Shown: piece after piece, positions 40,603 through 49,327 of the stretch
Layout of the letters: each line of letters starts with the position of its first letter
How positions within the stretch are numbered: the first letter of the stretch is position 1
Assembly (NCBI GenBank): GCA_963545195.1
Contig: CAUUIA010000001.1
Span: 1 to 53,313, forward strand
Origin: CALISC01 sp963545195
GTDB lineage: Bacteria > Bacillota_I > Bacilli_A > Acholeplasmatales > Acholeplasmataceae
Direction of reading: 5' to 3'
Length of the DNA: 53,313 bases
Position numbers and translations under genes: made by a program
The notes under the pieces: model-generated
The model's input: the letters and a program-made list of their open reading frames with translations, nothing else
The model's database searches: none
What the model was told of the DNA's origin: nothing

Positions 40603-42303
40603 ATGTATAAAGTTTTATATCGTAAATACCGACCAAGTAAACTTAAAGAAGTAGTTGGCCAAGTGGTAATTATTCAAATTCTTAGACAAATTCTAAAAAG
40701 TGGCAGTATTCCACATTCTTTTATTTTTGCTGGCACCAGAGGAATTGGCAAAACCACGGTTGCCAGAATTTTTGCGAAAGCCATTAACTGCGAAAAACTA
40801 ACTTCAGGTGACGCATGTGGAAAATGCACAAACTGTCTTGTAATTGAGCAAGAACAAACTGTGGACATTGTAGAAATAGATGGGGCAAGCAACAACGGAG
40901 TTGACGAAATTAGAGACCTTCGCGACAAATGTGTCTTTTTGCCGCAAAATTTGAAATACAAAGTCTACATAATTGACGAAGTTCATATGCTTACAACCGC
41001 GGCTTTCAACGCGCTTTTGAAAACTTTAGAAGAACCGCCTAAACACGTTGTCTTTATTTTGGCAACTACTGAACCGCATAAAATCCCAAAAACAATCCAG
41101 TCTCGTTGTATGAACTTTAGTTTCCTAACTTTAACAGAGGCTGAAATTGCAGGACAAGTCACAGAAGTTGCTAAAAAAGAAAAAATTACTTTAGAAAAAG
41201 AAGCCGCTGCTTTAATTGCCAAAAAAGCAGAAGGCGCAATGCGAGATGCTTTGGTCTTGCTTGACAAAGCAGTCGCGTATGCTGGACAAAAAATCGACAA
41301 AGAAACAGTTTTAAAAATTATTGGTGGAGTTGACGAAAACGAAATTTTAAAAATTATTAGCTCACTCGACAATGCCGACCTGGCCAACGCTGTTGCTATG
41401 CTTGACGCACTACTTAAGGCAGGTAAAAGTGAAAACTCAATAATTGACGCGTTTATTGATAACTTCAAACAAATTTTGCTAAAAATTTCAACAGGAGAAC
41501 CCAACCTTTTTAAAAAACTAAACAAAGCAAAAGTTTTAGAAATATTTACTGAACTAAATACTTTGGTTAAAGAAATTAGATACACAACTTCTAAGCAAAA
41601 TATGCTGATGGTTACTTTAATCAAAATTTACTCAATCGTAAACAAACAAGAAGCGATTGTATTTAACACAAACCTAGAAACTGCAAAACCTGCAGTTAAA
41701 ACATCAGAACAACCACAAGTAAAAACTACACCAGAAACACACGGTGATATTTTTGCAAGTAACCCTGTAGCTTTTTCGCCCACTCCTGAAAAAATTAGCA
41801 AAGATTCAGTTAAAAGTCCTTTCAGTCTAACTGAACAAGACTTTAAAGATCTGCTTGACAACGCCAAAAAGAAGTTTAGAGAAGAGGCAGAATCAAAACT
41901 ATATAACTCTGATTTCTTAAAATCTGCAGAAGACCCAGATGTCTCTGGACTTTCTGGCAAGTTTGAAATAGTTTTAGCCAGCCTAAAAACCCTGTTACTT
42001 GCTGCAGATGGATTAACTGCATGCACTGAAATCTACAAAACAACCAAATATCCTGTCCTTTTAAAAGAAGTTAATAACTTTTTGCCAGAAATCACGAGAG
42101 TAATTTTGTTAACTAAACAAGACGCAAAGGCTGTGTTAATGCAAATTAGCACTTACCTTAGAAATAACCTTGAATTTATTCCCAATGACTTTAGCGCTGT
42201 TGTTGAAAAATATGCAGCATATGATAAAATTTTAAAAGAAGTTAAAACTAAAAAATTCGACGCAAGCGCAGTATTCGGCGAACTTGCAAACAAGGAGCAA
42301 TAA
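40603..42303 (+). CDS. dnaX: DNA polymerase III gamma/tau subunit
   Basis: Clamp-loader ATPase. GTRGIGKTTVARIFAKAINC (Walker A), the zinc-module Cys (C...CGKCTNC), IDEVHML (Walker B) and SRC (arginine finger) are present in residues 1-170. C-terminal part is poorly conserved, as usual. 566 residues. Followed after 2 bases by ebfC, the usual Firmicutes order. Confidence 0.95.
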   Translation: MYKVLYRKYRPSKLKEVVGQVVIIQILRQILKSGSIPHSFIFAGTRGIGKTTVARIFAKAINCEKLTSGDACGKCTNCLVIEQEQTVDIVEIDGASNNGVDEIRDLRDKCVFLPQNLKYKVYIIDEVHMLTTAAFNALLKTLEEPPKHVVFILATTEPHKIPKTIQSRCMNFSFLTLTEAEIAGQVTEVAKKEKITLEKEAAALIAKKAEGAMRDALVLLDKAVAYAGQKIDKETVLKIIGGVDENEILKIISSLDNADLANAVAMLDALLKAGKSENSIIDAFIDNFKQILLKISTGEPNLFKKLNKAKVLEIFTELNTLVKEIRYTTSKQNMLMVTLIKIYSIVNKQEAIVFNTNLETAKPAVKTSEQPQVKTTPETHGDIFASNPVAFSPTPEKISKDSVKSPFSLTEQDFKDLLDNAKKKFREEAESKLYNSDFLKSAEDPDVSGLSGKFEIVLASLKTLLLAADGLTACTEIYKTTKYPVLLKEVNNFLPEITRVILLTKQDAKAVLMQISTYLRNNLEFIPNDFSAVVEKYAAYDKILKEVKTKKFDASAVFGELANKEQ

Positions 42304-42305
42304 AT

Positions 42306-42593
42306 ATGAATCCGCAAATGTTAAAACAAATTCAAAAACTACAAGCAGAAATGATGGAACGCCAACAAAGACTTCAAGAAACTGAGTTTACAGGTTCGGC
42401 GGCAGGTGTCTCAATTACTTTACTTGGTTCAAAAAAAGTTGTAGACTGCAAAATTAGCGCAGACATTATTCAAGATAAAGAAATGCTTGAAGACGCAATT
42501 TGTGTAGCCTTTAACAAAGCCATTGAACAAGTCAACTCAGAACTAGAAGACATTCTTTCTAGCGCTAAAATGCCTAATTTTTTAGGACTTTAG
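42306..42593 (+). CDS. ebfC: YbaB/EbfC nucleoid-associated protein
   Basis: Small dimeric DNA-binding protein. MNPQMLKQIQKLQAEMMERQ starts it, and the KKVVDCKISADII strand is typical. 95 residues. AAGGAG in the dnaX tail is its RBS. Normally followed by recR; here that gene is absent. Confidence 0.9.
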   Translation: MNPQMLKQIQKLQAEMMERQQRLQETEFTGSAAGVSITLLGSKKVVDCKISADIIQDKEMLEDAICVAFNKAIEQVNSELEDILSSAKMPNFLGL

Positions 42594-42600
42594 TTATAGT

Positions 42601-42629
42601 TTGTAAAATAGGTTTGACTATAATATAAT
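42601..42629 (+). promoter_or_regulatory. Promoter of rpoE
   Basis: TTGTAA, 17 bases, TATAAT (42624-42629). A second overlapping TATAAT lies at 42619-42624. The start of transcription would fall near 42636. Confidence 0.8.
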
Positions 42630-42652
42630 ATTTAAGTTATATGGAGGCTGAC

Positions 42653-43258
42653 TTGAATCATACAGAAGAAAATTCTTTATCAGAAATTGCATACTCCTTA
42701 ATCAAGGAACAGGGTTCTGCTGTTTCACTTAACGAACTTATTGACAAAATTTGCGCAATTCGCAATCTAGGCGAAGTTAGCGCAGATTTTAAAAATCAAC
42801 TTTATTTTGACTTAATTTCATCAGGTCGCTTTGTCTACGTTGGCGACGGGCTTTTTGATTTAAAAGACAATAAGTTAGAGTATTGGGACAAAGATGGTAC
42901 TTTTTTTGCCAACGAAAGCAACGATGAAGACATTGAAATTAATGAAGATGAAGACGACATTGAATTTTCTGACTTTAATTTAGATGAGTTTGTGGCATCT
43001 GAACCAGATATTGAAGAAGATGAAGACGAGGAAGATGAAAAACTTCAAATGCAAGCAAGTGACAACCCACTTCCTGAACTTGATGATGAAGAAGACGAAA
43101 GCGCTTTAGTTGAAGAAGACATTGAGGATTACCTAGAAACTGGAAGCGACGAAGACGACGATAAATATGTTGACCCAGATTTGGACTTAGACGAATCAGA
43201 TCAAGACGAAGATGAGTACAACAAATACATGGACGACTACGAAAATCTATATGAATAG
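42653..43258 (+). CDS. rpoE: RNA polymerase delta subunit
   Basis: Firmicutes-specific. Folded N-terminal HARE-HTH domain (about 1-75; SLSEIAYSLIKEQG, FYxDLI-like LYFDLISSGRF and GDGLFDLK) and a very acidic C-terminal tail of Asp/Glu (about 85-201) that displaces nucleic acid from RNA polymerase. An in-frame ATG at 42641 exists, but GGAGG at 42643-42647 lies after it and fits the TTG at 42653. The stop codon lies in the terminator hairpin. Confidence 0.88.
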   Translation: MNHTEENSLSEIAYSLIKEQGSAVSLNELIDKICAIRNLGEVSADFKNQLYFDLISSGRFVYVGDGLFDLKDNKLEYWDKDGTFFANESNDEDIEINEDEDDIEFSDFNLDEFVASEPDIEEDEDEEDEKLQMQASDNPLPELDDEEDESALVEEDIEDYLETGSDEDDDKYVDPDLDLDESDQDEDEYNKYMDDYENLYE

Positions 43259-43290
43259 GGAGGCAATTTTTGCATCCCTATTTTTTTATT
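43255..43290 (+). terminator. Terminator between rpoE and pyrG
   Basis: ATAGGGA / TCCCTAT outer stem with GCA / TGC inner stem, followed by TTTTTTT. It starts in the rpoE stop codon. Confidence 0.88.
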
Positions 43291-43321
43291 TAATAGAAAC
43301 AGAAAGGAGTTTTTTAAAAAT

Positions 43322-44812
43322 ATGAGTAATTTTATTTTTATTACAGGTGGAGTAATTTCTGGGATTGGAAAAGGTGTAACCGCGGCGTCTATTGCCAGAC
43401 TACTTAAAAGCACTGGAGTTTCGGTGTTTATGATCAAGATGGATCCTTATATCAATACTTTTCCTGGCATGATTGACCCACTTCAACACGGAGAGGTTTT
43501 TGTGGCCGCAGATGGAACTGAGGCAGACTTAGACTTAGGACACTACGAACGCTTTACCGGTGTTAACTTAACCGCGCACTCTAGTATCACCATGGGCAAA
43601 ATCTACAGAGAAATTCTGGAAAACGAAATGGCTGGCAAATACAGTGGCAAAACTATTCAAGTAATTCCACATGTCGTTGATACCATTAAAAACAGACTAA
43701 AGAAGGCTGCTGAGCAAAGTCAGGCTGATGTCATAATTTGTGAAATCGGCGGAACTGTTGGTGATATGGAGTCTGAGGCTTACCTGGAGGCAATTCGTCA
43801 ACTTAGGTTTGACTTAGGGTATCGCCGCACCTATTACATCCACACAGCATTAGTTCCCTACCTTGAAGTTTCACAAGAACTCAAGACCAAACCAACTCAA
43901 CACAGTGTCAAGACTTTGCGTAGTTTCGGAATTGATCCGGATGCACTTATTTTAAGGTCAAAAAGAATGCTGGACCCCGAAACCGTTCAAAAAATTTCTT
44001 TCTTTACCGACGTTAAACCAGAGACAGTCTTAGCTTGTCCTGACTTAGATGTTGTCTACAAAGTGGTGCCACTTTTGGCCGAAGGTAAACTGCACGAAAA
44101 TATCTTTAAACATTTTGAAATAAAGGAAAAACCACTTAACTTAAAAACCTGGAACTTACTAATTTCAAAAGTAGAGACAGCAAACACCGTTTTAAATGTC
44201 GGAGTAGTCGGTACCACAGATTTTAAAGAGGCCTATCTTTCACTAACCGAGGCAATTAAACACTCTGGCTACACATACTCAGTTAAACCAAACTTTATTT
44301 GGTATAACTCAAATACCGATAACTCTGAATTTCTCAAAAACACAGACCTGGCAGTAGTTTCTGGCCAAGACAATCAAGAGTTTACTTTAAAACAAAGTGA
44401 GTTAATTCACGAACTTAGCGAAAAACAAATCCCAACTCTGCTGATAAACTTAGGTTTTTGGCAAATGCTAAACAATTTAGATAAAACCACTGAAGTTGAA
44501 ACCACTAAACTGGTAGGTGGCCGTGAAATTAAAATAAATAAACTAAACCCAGTAAGTAAGTATTTCAAAGAAAGCAAAATTATCGAACGTTTTCGTTCGT
44601 TTAAAGTGCCAACTAAAGCAGTTTCTCATCCTAACTTAGTCCCACTTGCTACTTTAGACGAAACGCCAGTAGCCTTTGCAAATCCAAGTCACCCTTTCTT
44701 TGTATCTACTCTTTTTCACCCCGAGTTTAGTTCAAACCCGCTTTTTTCCCATCCTTTGTTTGATGCTATAATAAAAATAGCGCTTGAGCAAAAAAAGCAC
44801 CAAAATAAATAA
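43322..44812 (+). CDS. pyrG: CTP synthase with degenerate glutaminase domain
   Basis: Makes CTP from UTP and ATP with an amino group. The synthase domain is complete: GGVISGIGKGVTAAS, KMDPYIN, QHGEVFVAADGTEADLDLGHYERF and ICEIGGTVGDMES. The glutaminase domain (about 285-496) is shortened and lacks the usual GGFG and GICLGMQ motifs. In their place stand VVSGQDNQ and LLINLGFWQ, with Asn376 at the position of the catalytic Cys. His466 and Glu468 of HPEF remain. Total 496 residues against the usual roughly 535. It probably uses free ammonia. RBS AAAGGAG. Confidence 0.93.
   Translation: MSNFIFITGGVISGIGKGVTAASIARLLKSTGVSVFMIKMDPYINTFPGMIDPLQHGEVFVAADGTEADLDLGHYERFTGVNLTAHSSITMGKIYREILENEMAGKYSGKTIQVIPHVVDTIKNRLKKAAEQSQADVIICEIGGTVGDMESEAYLEAIRQLRFDLGYRRTYYIHTALVPYLEVSQELKTKPTQHSVKTLRSFGIDPDALILRSKRMLDPETVQKISFFTDVKPETVLACPDLDVVYKVVPLLAEGKLHENIFKHFEIKEKPLNLKTWNLLISKVETANTVLNVGVVGTTDFKEAYLSLTEAIKHSGYTYSVKPNFIWYNSNTDNSEFLKNTDLAVVSGQDNQEFTLKQSELIHELSEKQIPTLLINLGFWQMLNNLDKTTEVETTKLVGGREIKINKLNPVSKYFKESKIIERFRSFKVPTKAVSHPNLVPLATLDETPVAFANPSHPFFVSTLFHPEFSSNPLFSHPLFDAIIKIALEQKKHQNK
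44764..44772 (+). promoter_or_regulatory. Extended -10 inside pyrG, for acpP
   Basis: TGCTATAAT is a perfect extended -10 inside the last codons of pyrG, 66 bases before acpP. The -35 is poor. Confidence 0.55.
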
Positions 44813-44837
44813 ATTTTAAAAAAAAGGAAAATTACCC

Positions 44838-45077
44838 ATGTTTGAAGAAATTAAAAGCATTATTAAAACAAATCTAAATATTGAAGACGAAAAAATCGTA
44901 CCAACCGCCAGACTAAAAGAAGATTTAGCAATTGATTCAATTGACGCAGTTGAAATAGTTTTAGCGTTTGAAGAAAAACACGACATCAGAGTTGATGAAA
45001 CTAAACTAAGAGAAATTAAAACCATTGGCGACTTAGTTGGCTATTTTGAGATACTTAAAGCCGAGTCTGCAAAATAA
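44838..45077 (+). CDS. acpP: Acyl carrier protein
   Basis: 79 residues, acidic, four helices. LAIDSIDAVEIVLAFEEKHD holds the DSID motif whose Ser receives phosphopantetheine. RBS AAAGGA. In a small genome ACP may serve fatty acid or lipoprotein/phospholipid synthesis; no fatty acid synthesis genes are in the window. Confidence 0.92.
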   Translation: MFEEIKSIIKTNLNIEDEKIVPTARLKEDLAIDSIDAVEIVLAFEEKHDIRVDETKLREIKTIGDLVGYFEILKAESAK

Positions 45078-45121
45078 CCATAAACCGCTTACATCTATCT
45101 TAATCTAATATTTTTCAGGAC

Positions 45122-45127
45122 TATACT
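45122..45127 (+). promoter_or_regulatory. -10 box right before leuS; likely leaderless
   Basis: TATACT ends 5 bases before the leuS ATG. Only a distant AGGA (12 bases) could serve as RBS. No good -35. Confidence 0.45.
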
Positions 45128-45132
45128 TTACT

Positions 45133-47538
45133 ATGCAAAATAACTTTTTAGAATACGAAAAAAAATGGCAAAAAATTTGGGAACAAGAGCAAACTTTTGA
45201 AACCGAAGAAAGTGCTGTTAAACCCAAATACTTTATCTTAGATATGTTTCCCTATCCAACTGCATTAGGTCTCCACGTTGGACACGTTGAGGGTTATGTT
45301 GCTACCGATATTTTGGCCAGATACAAAAGAGCCAAAGGTTTTTCTGTTCTGCAAACTATGGGTTTTGACGCTTTTGGCCTGCCAACTGAACAGTTTGCAA
45401 TTCAAAACAATGTACAACCTGAAGAAATTACTAAAATTAGTATCAATAACTTTAAAGCCCAACTAAACCGACTAGGTAAAGCCATTGACTGGCAAAAAAG
45501 TATATCTACGCACGACCCTGAGTTTTACCACTGGACCCAGTGGATTTTTAAGAAACTATATGAACACGACCTTGCTGAACTTAAAGACATTGAAGTGAAT
45601 TTTTGTCCAGAACTCGGCACAGTTTTGGCAAACGACGAAATAACTGTCAAAAACGGACTGATGGTCTCTGAACGCGGCAATTTTCCTGTGTATAAAAAAA
45701 CTCTTAAGCAATGGGTTTTAAAAATTACTAAATACGCAGATAGGTTAATTAAAGACCTGGATTTAGTTGTTTGGCCTGAAGAAATTAAAGAAGCCCAACG
45801 CAACTGGATCGGCAAAAGCGAGGGAACTTTAATTGACTTTGATGTGCTAGACACTAACGAAAAAATCACTTGTTTTACCACCAGAATTGACACAATTTAT
45901 GGGCTTTCTTATTTAGTGCTAGCGCCTGAACACCCACTTGCCTTAAAAATCGCAACTAAAGAAGAAAAGCGAGCAGTTGAAAACTACATTAAACTAGCCT
46001 CGCAAAAATCAGACCTTGACCGCGAAACTCAACACGAAAAAACAGGTGTGTTTACAGGTGCTTACGCAAAATGTCCAATTTCTGGCCGCATTATTCCAGT
46101 ATGGGTGGCAGATTACGTGTTTTTCAAATACGCAACTGGCGCTGTAATGGCTGTACCCGCACACGACGAGCGCGATTTTGAGTTTGCAAATAAGTTTGGC
46201 CTAGATATTTTAAAAATTATAGATGTTCAAGAAAACCAACTTCCTTATACCAAAGACGGGCTTCACATCAACTCACCGCTAATTGACGGACAAAACATAG
46301 AACAAGCAAAAAAAACTCTAAACCAATACTTAAAGAAAATCAAGGCAGGTTCAACTACTGTTAACTATCGTCTTCGCGACTGGGTGTTTTCACGCCAACG
46401 CTATTGGGGCGAACCTTTCCCGCTTTACTATGACGAACATAAAAACGTCCACTTAGTTGAAGACAAAGACCTACCGCTAGTTTTGCCTAAATTAAACGAA
46501 ATCAGACCTTCTGGCGCTGGTGATGGTCCGCTTGCAAACTGCCCTGAGTGGACTCACTTTGAAAAAGACGGACAAGTCTGCTCATATGACACCAATACCA
46601 TGCCGCAAGTTGCCGGCAGTTCTTGGTACTACATTGCCTATATTTTAAAAACAGCCGCCGGTGTTGTTCCACTTAACTCAAAGGAAGCAAAAAAACTACT
46701 TGACAGTTGGTTGCCTGTAGACTTCTATGTTGGTGGAAAAGAACACACCACTGGTCACCTACTTTACGCGCGTTTTTGGCATAAGTTTTTATACGATTTA
46801 GGTCTGGTTTCTCAACCCGAGCCTTTTCAAAAACTCTTTAACCAAGGCATGATCTTGATGAACGGTCAAAAAATGTCTAAATCTAGAGGAAATGTCGTAA
46901 ATCCTGACGAGATTTTTGAGACACACGGAGCAGATGCTCTTCGTCTATACGTGATGTTTATGGGGCCTCTGCAAATGGACAAAGACTGGTCTACCACAAT
47001 GTTAGATGGTGCTAAGCGTTTCCTTGACCGTGTTTGGCGAATGCATGAGTTTATCACGCCTTCTCACAACGAAGGGCTGGACTTTGTGTTAAACCAAACC
47101 ATTTTAAAAGTTGAGCAAGGATACGAAACAATTTCTTTTAACACCGCAATTTCGCAAATGATGATTTTTGTCAACGAGGTCTACAAGCAACAGGCAATTT
47201 CTCAAGATCAATTTAGAACTTTCTTAAAGTTATTAAATCCAATTTGTCCGCACATCACCGAAGAGATGAACTTACAATTTTTAAACTCAAACGCTCAACT
47301 GGTTAACGAAGACTTTCCAGAAGTAGATCACTCTAAACTTGAAAACTCAACATTTGAACTAATTTTTCAAGTCAACGGCAAAATTCGCGGCAAAGAATCG
47401 GTTGCCAAAACTATCACTGAAGTTGAAGCAAAGCAAAAAGCATTGGCCTCAGACGGAGTGCAAAGGGCAATAAGTGGTTTAAACGTAATCAAAGTTATTT
47501 ATATTAAAGAGAGATTGGTAAATATAGTTGCAAAATAA
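45133..47538 (+). CDS. leuS: Leucyl-tRNA synthetase
   Basis: Class I synthetase. LHVGH (HIGH motif, about 48-52), the CP1 editing domain (about 220-410; TRIDTIYGLSYLVLAPEHPL and VPAHDERD), KMSKS (about 577-581), anticodon-binding domain and C-terminal FQVNGKIRGK. 801 residues, the usual bacterial length. The editing site looks intact, in contrast to some mycoplasmas that have lost it. Confidence 0.96.
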   Translation: MQNNFLEYEKKWQKIWEQEQTFETEESAVKPKYFILDMFPYPTALGLHVGHVEGYVATDILARYKRAKGFSVLQTMGFDAFGLPTEQFAIQNNVQPEEITKISINNFKAQLNRLGKAIDWQKSISTHDPEFYHWTQWIFKKLYEHDLAELKDIEVNFCPELGTVLANDEITVKNGLMVSERGNFPVYKKTLKQWVLKITKYADRLIKDLDLVVWPEEIKEAQRNWIGKSEGTLIDFDVLDTNEKITCFTTRIDTIYGLSYLVLAPEHPLALKIATKEEKRAVENYIKLASQKSDLDRETQHEKTGVFTGAYAKCPISGRIIPVWVADYVFFKYATGAVMAVPAHDERDFEFANKFGLDILKIIDVQENQLPYTKDGLHINSPLIDGQNIEQAKKTLNQYLKKIKAGSTTVNYRLRDWVFSRQRYWGEPFPLYYDEHKNVHLVEDKDLPLVLPKLNEIRPSGAGDGPLANCPEWTHFEKDGQVCSYDTNTMPQVAGSSWYYIAYILKTAAGVVPLNSKEAKKLLDSWLPVDFYVGGKEHTTGHLLYARFWHKFLYDLGLVSQPEPFQKLFNQGMILMNGQKMSKSRGNVVNPDEIFETHGADALRLYVMFMGPLQMDKDWSTTMLDGAKRFLDRVWRMHEFITPSHNEGLDFVLNQTILKVEQGYETISFNTAISQMMIFVNEVYKQQAISQDQFRTFLKLLNPICPHITEEMNLQFLNSNAQLVNEDFPEVDHSKLENSTFELIFQVNGKIRGKESVAKTITEVEAKQKALASDGVQRAISGLNVIKVIYIKERLVNIVAK

Positions 47539-47542
47539 CACT

Positions 47543-47575
47543 AAATAGACTGCAAAAGCAGTCTATTTTTATTTT
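47543..47575 (+). terminator. Terminator of leuS
   Basis: A perfect 11-bp stem AAATAGACTGC / GCAGTCTATTT with loop AAAA, followed by TT ATTTT. Confidence 0.92.
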
Positions 47576-47590
47576 AGTTCTATTTTACTT

Positions 47591-47836
47591 TGCGTTTTTT
47601 GTATATTTTACCTAAATATTACATTGCGTTTTTTGTATATTTTGTCTAAATATTACATTACGTTTTTTGCATATCACAAAAAAACAAACGTTTGCTTTAT
47701 AAGGCTATTTTTTAATAAAATAACTAAAATACTTTGCGTTTTTTGTATATTTTGTCAAAATATTAATTTGCGTTTTTTGTATATTTTGTCTAAATATTAC
47801 TTTGCGTTTTTTGTATAAGTATTTTGCCTTTTAGTG
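47591..47836 (+). repeat. 34-bp tandem repeats upstream of the intact ATPase
   Basis: TGCGTTTTTTG (or TACGTTTTTTG) starts at 47591, 47625, 47659, then 47735, 47769 and 47803. Each group of three has an exact 34-base period, and a diverged 76-base step separates the groups. The unit is TTGCGT, 17 bases, TAAATA, then TTAC, which has the layout of a weak sigma-A promoter. The sequence is unrelated to the 33-bp array at 1125, but the position (directly before a DUF4143 ATPase), unit length and promoter-like content are the same. No spacers as in CRISPR. Confidence 0.88.
47685..47694 (+). promoter_or_regulatory. Palindrome between the two repeat groups
   Basis: CAAACGTTTG is a perfect 10-base palindrome with a central CG, like LacI/CcpA-family operator cores. 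It lies in the diverged part of the array. Confidence 0.35.
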
Positions 47837-47851
47837 TAAATGCTTTATAAT
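47824..47851 (+). promoter_or_regulatory. Promoter of the intact ATPase
   Basis: TTGCCT, 16 bases, TATAAT. It begins at the end of the last repeat copy. AAAGGTG at about 47859 serves as RBS. Confidence 0.7.
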
Positions 47852-47872
47852 ATACACGAAAGGTGAAAAAAG

Positions 47873-49231
47873 ATGATTTTTAAAAGAAAAATACACGATA
47901 AATTACTTAAATGGAAAAACGAAAGTCAAGGTAAAACAGCTCTGCTAATCGAAGGTGCTCGTAGAATTGGTAAATCAACTGCTGTAGTTGAATTTGCAAA
48001 AGTCAATTACAAAAGTTATATTTTAATAGACTTTGCTAATGAAGATGAGCAAATCAAAAACCTATTTTTTAACAACTTAAACGATTTAGACAGTTTTTTT
48101 ATGTATCTTTCTTTGCATAAAAAAACTAAACTTTATGAAAGAAACACTCTAATAATTTTTGATGAAGTTCAAAAATTCCCCAAAGCCCGAGAAGCCATTA
48201 AATATTTAGTTAAAGATGGCAGATATGACTACATAGAAACTGGTTCTTTAATTTCTATTAAAGAAAATGTCAAAGGCATCTTGTTGCCTTCAGAAGAACG
48301 AAAAATTAGTATGCACCCTATGGACTTTGAAGAGTTTACCTGGGCAATTGGAAACGAGCAAATAGTTCCTTTTATTAAAAACGCATTTATTCAAATGAAG
48401 CCAATTGAAAAACATATACACGACCTTTTAATGGAAACCTTTAGACTCTATTTAGTTTTAGGCGGAATGCCTAAAGTTATTTCTACTTTTTTAAAAGAAA
48501 ATAAACTGTTTAAAAGTTGTTTAGATGATAAAACTGATATTTTGGAAACTTACCGTGGCGACATTTTTAAAATAGAGCGAACTTACAGAGAAAAAGTGTT
48601 AAATGTTTTTGACCAAATTCCTAGTTTTTTGGCGCAATACGAAAAACGAATTAAATTTACTCAGCAAGGCAGCGCTGCTAGAAGCAAGAACTACGAAGAT
48701 GCTTTTGCCTGGTTAAAAGACTCAAAAATTTGTAACATTTGCCCAGCGGTAACAGATCCTAATATCGGCCTTGCTTTATCTGAGTCAAGTAGTTACTTAA
48801 AATGCTACATGGGAGATACAGGTCTACTTTTGGCTAAAACCTTTTCAGATAAAGAAAGTGAAAAAACTCAAATTTACCTTGATTTACTAAATGACAAACT
48901 ATCTATTAACAAGGGCATGTTTTTTGAAAATATAGTCGCCCAGATTTTAACTGCAAACGGACACAAACTTTATTTTTATAGTCATTATTCAAAAGAAAAA
49001 AGGAGAAACGACATTGAGGTTGATTTTATAATCACAAGTAATGAACCTTTTGGCAAAATCACCGCAATTGAAGTCAAATCAGCGAAAAACTATAAAACCA
49101 CATCACTAAATAAGTTTAAAGAAAAGTTTTTGTCAAGAGTTGACAAGTGTTATATTATTCACCCCAAAAACTTGCATGTTCGCGAAGATGGAGTAATTTG
49201 TATACCTGCCTATATGGCGATCTGTCTTTAA
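47873..49231 (+). CDS. AAA (AAA_14) ATPase with C-terminal DUF4143 domain
   Basis: Walker A GARRIGKS (28-35), Walker B IIFDEVQ (D97/E98), an ETGSLIS sensor region and HPMDFEEFTWAIG are all typical of the family. The C-terminal DUF4143 part has EVDFII (D384) and IEVK (E400/K402), which matches a PD-(D/E)XK-like fold. 452 residues. The biological role of these widespread, often multi-copy ATPases is not settled. It stands alone between a repeat array and a bidirectional terminator. The paralogue at 1309 is broken. Confidence 0.9.
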   Translation: MIFKRKIHDKLLKWKNESQGKTALLIEGARRIGKSTAVVEFAKVNYKSYILIDFANEDEQIKNLFFNNLNDLDSFFMYLSLHKKTKLYERNTLIIFDEVQKFPKAREAIKYLVKDGRYDYIETGSLISIKENVKGILLPSEERKISMHPMDFEEFTWAIGNEQIVPFIKNAFIQMKPIEKHIHDLLMETFRLYLVLGGMPKVISTFLKENKLFKSCLDDKTDILETYRGDIFKIERTYREKVLNVFDQIPSFLAQYEKRIKFTQQGSAARSKNYEDAFAWLKDSKICNICPAVTDPNIGLALSESSSYLKCYMGDTGLLLAKTFSDKESEKTQIYLDLLNDKLSINKGMFFENIVAQILTANGHKLYFYSHYSKEKRRNDIEVDFIITSNEPFGKITAIEVKSAKNYKTTSLNKFKEKFLSRVDKCYIIHPKNLHVREDGVICIPAYMAICL

Positions 49232-49284
49232 GATTAGTTTTGCTAAAATAACCCAATTTAACACAAAGTGCAGCAACACCTTAT

Positions 49285-49320
49285 AAAAAAATGAAACAAG
49301 GTATCTTGTTTCATTTTAAA
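49285..49320. terminator. Bidirectional terminator between the ATPase and tmRNA
   Basis: AAAATGAAACAAG / CTTGTTTCATTTT, a perfect 13-bp stem with loop GTAT, with A and T runs on both sides. Confidence 0.9.
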
Positions 49321-49327
49321 GTGCTTA

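Noticed and set aside
40603..42303. Programmed frameshift in dnaX
   Set aside because: No A-AAA-AAG slippery site with a strong stem downstream was found at the expected place.
43240..43322. pyrG attenuation by G-addition as in B. subtilis
   Set aside because: The terminator lies in the right place, but the GGG is followed by A, not C, and no good promoter starts there, so CTP-dependent slippage is not supported.
45078..45132. T-box riboswitch before leuS
   Set aside because: Only 55 bases separate acpP and leuS, too short for a T-box, and no TGGNACCG-like T-box sequence or terminator is present.
47591..47836. Iteron-type replication origin
   Set aside because: Repeats of 34 bp in AT-rich DNA can recall iterons, but no dnaA boxes, rep gene or dnaA/dnaN are near, and a promoter follows directly.
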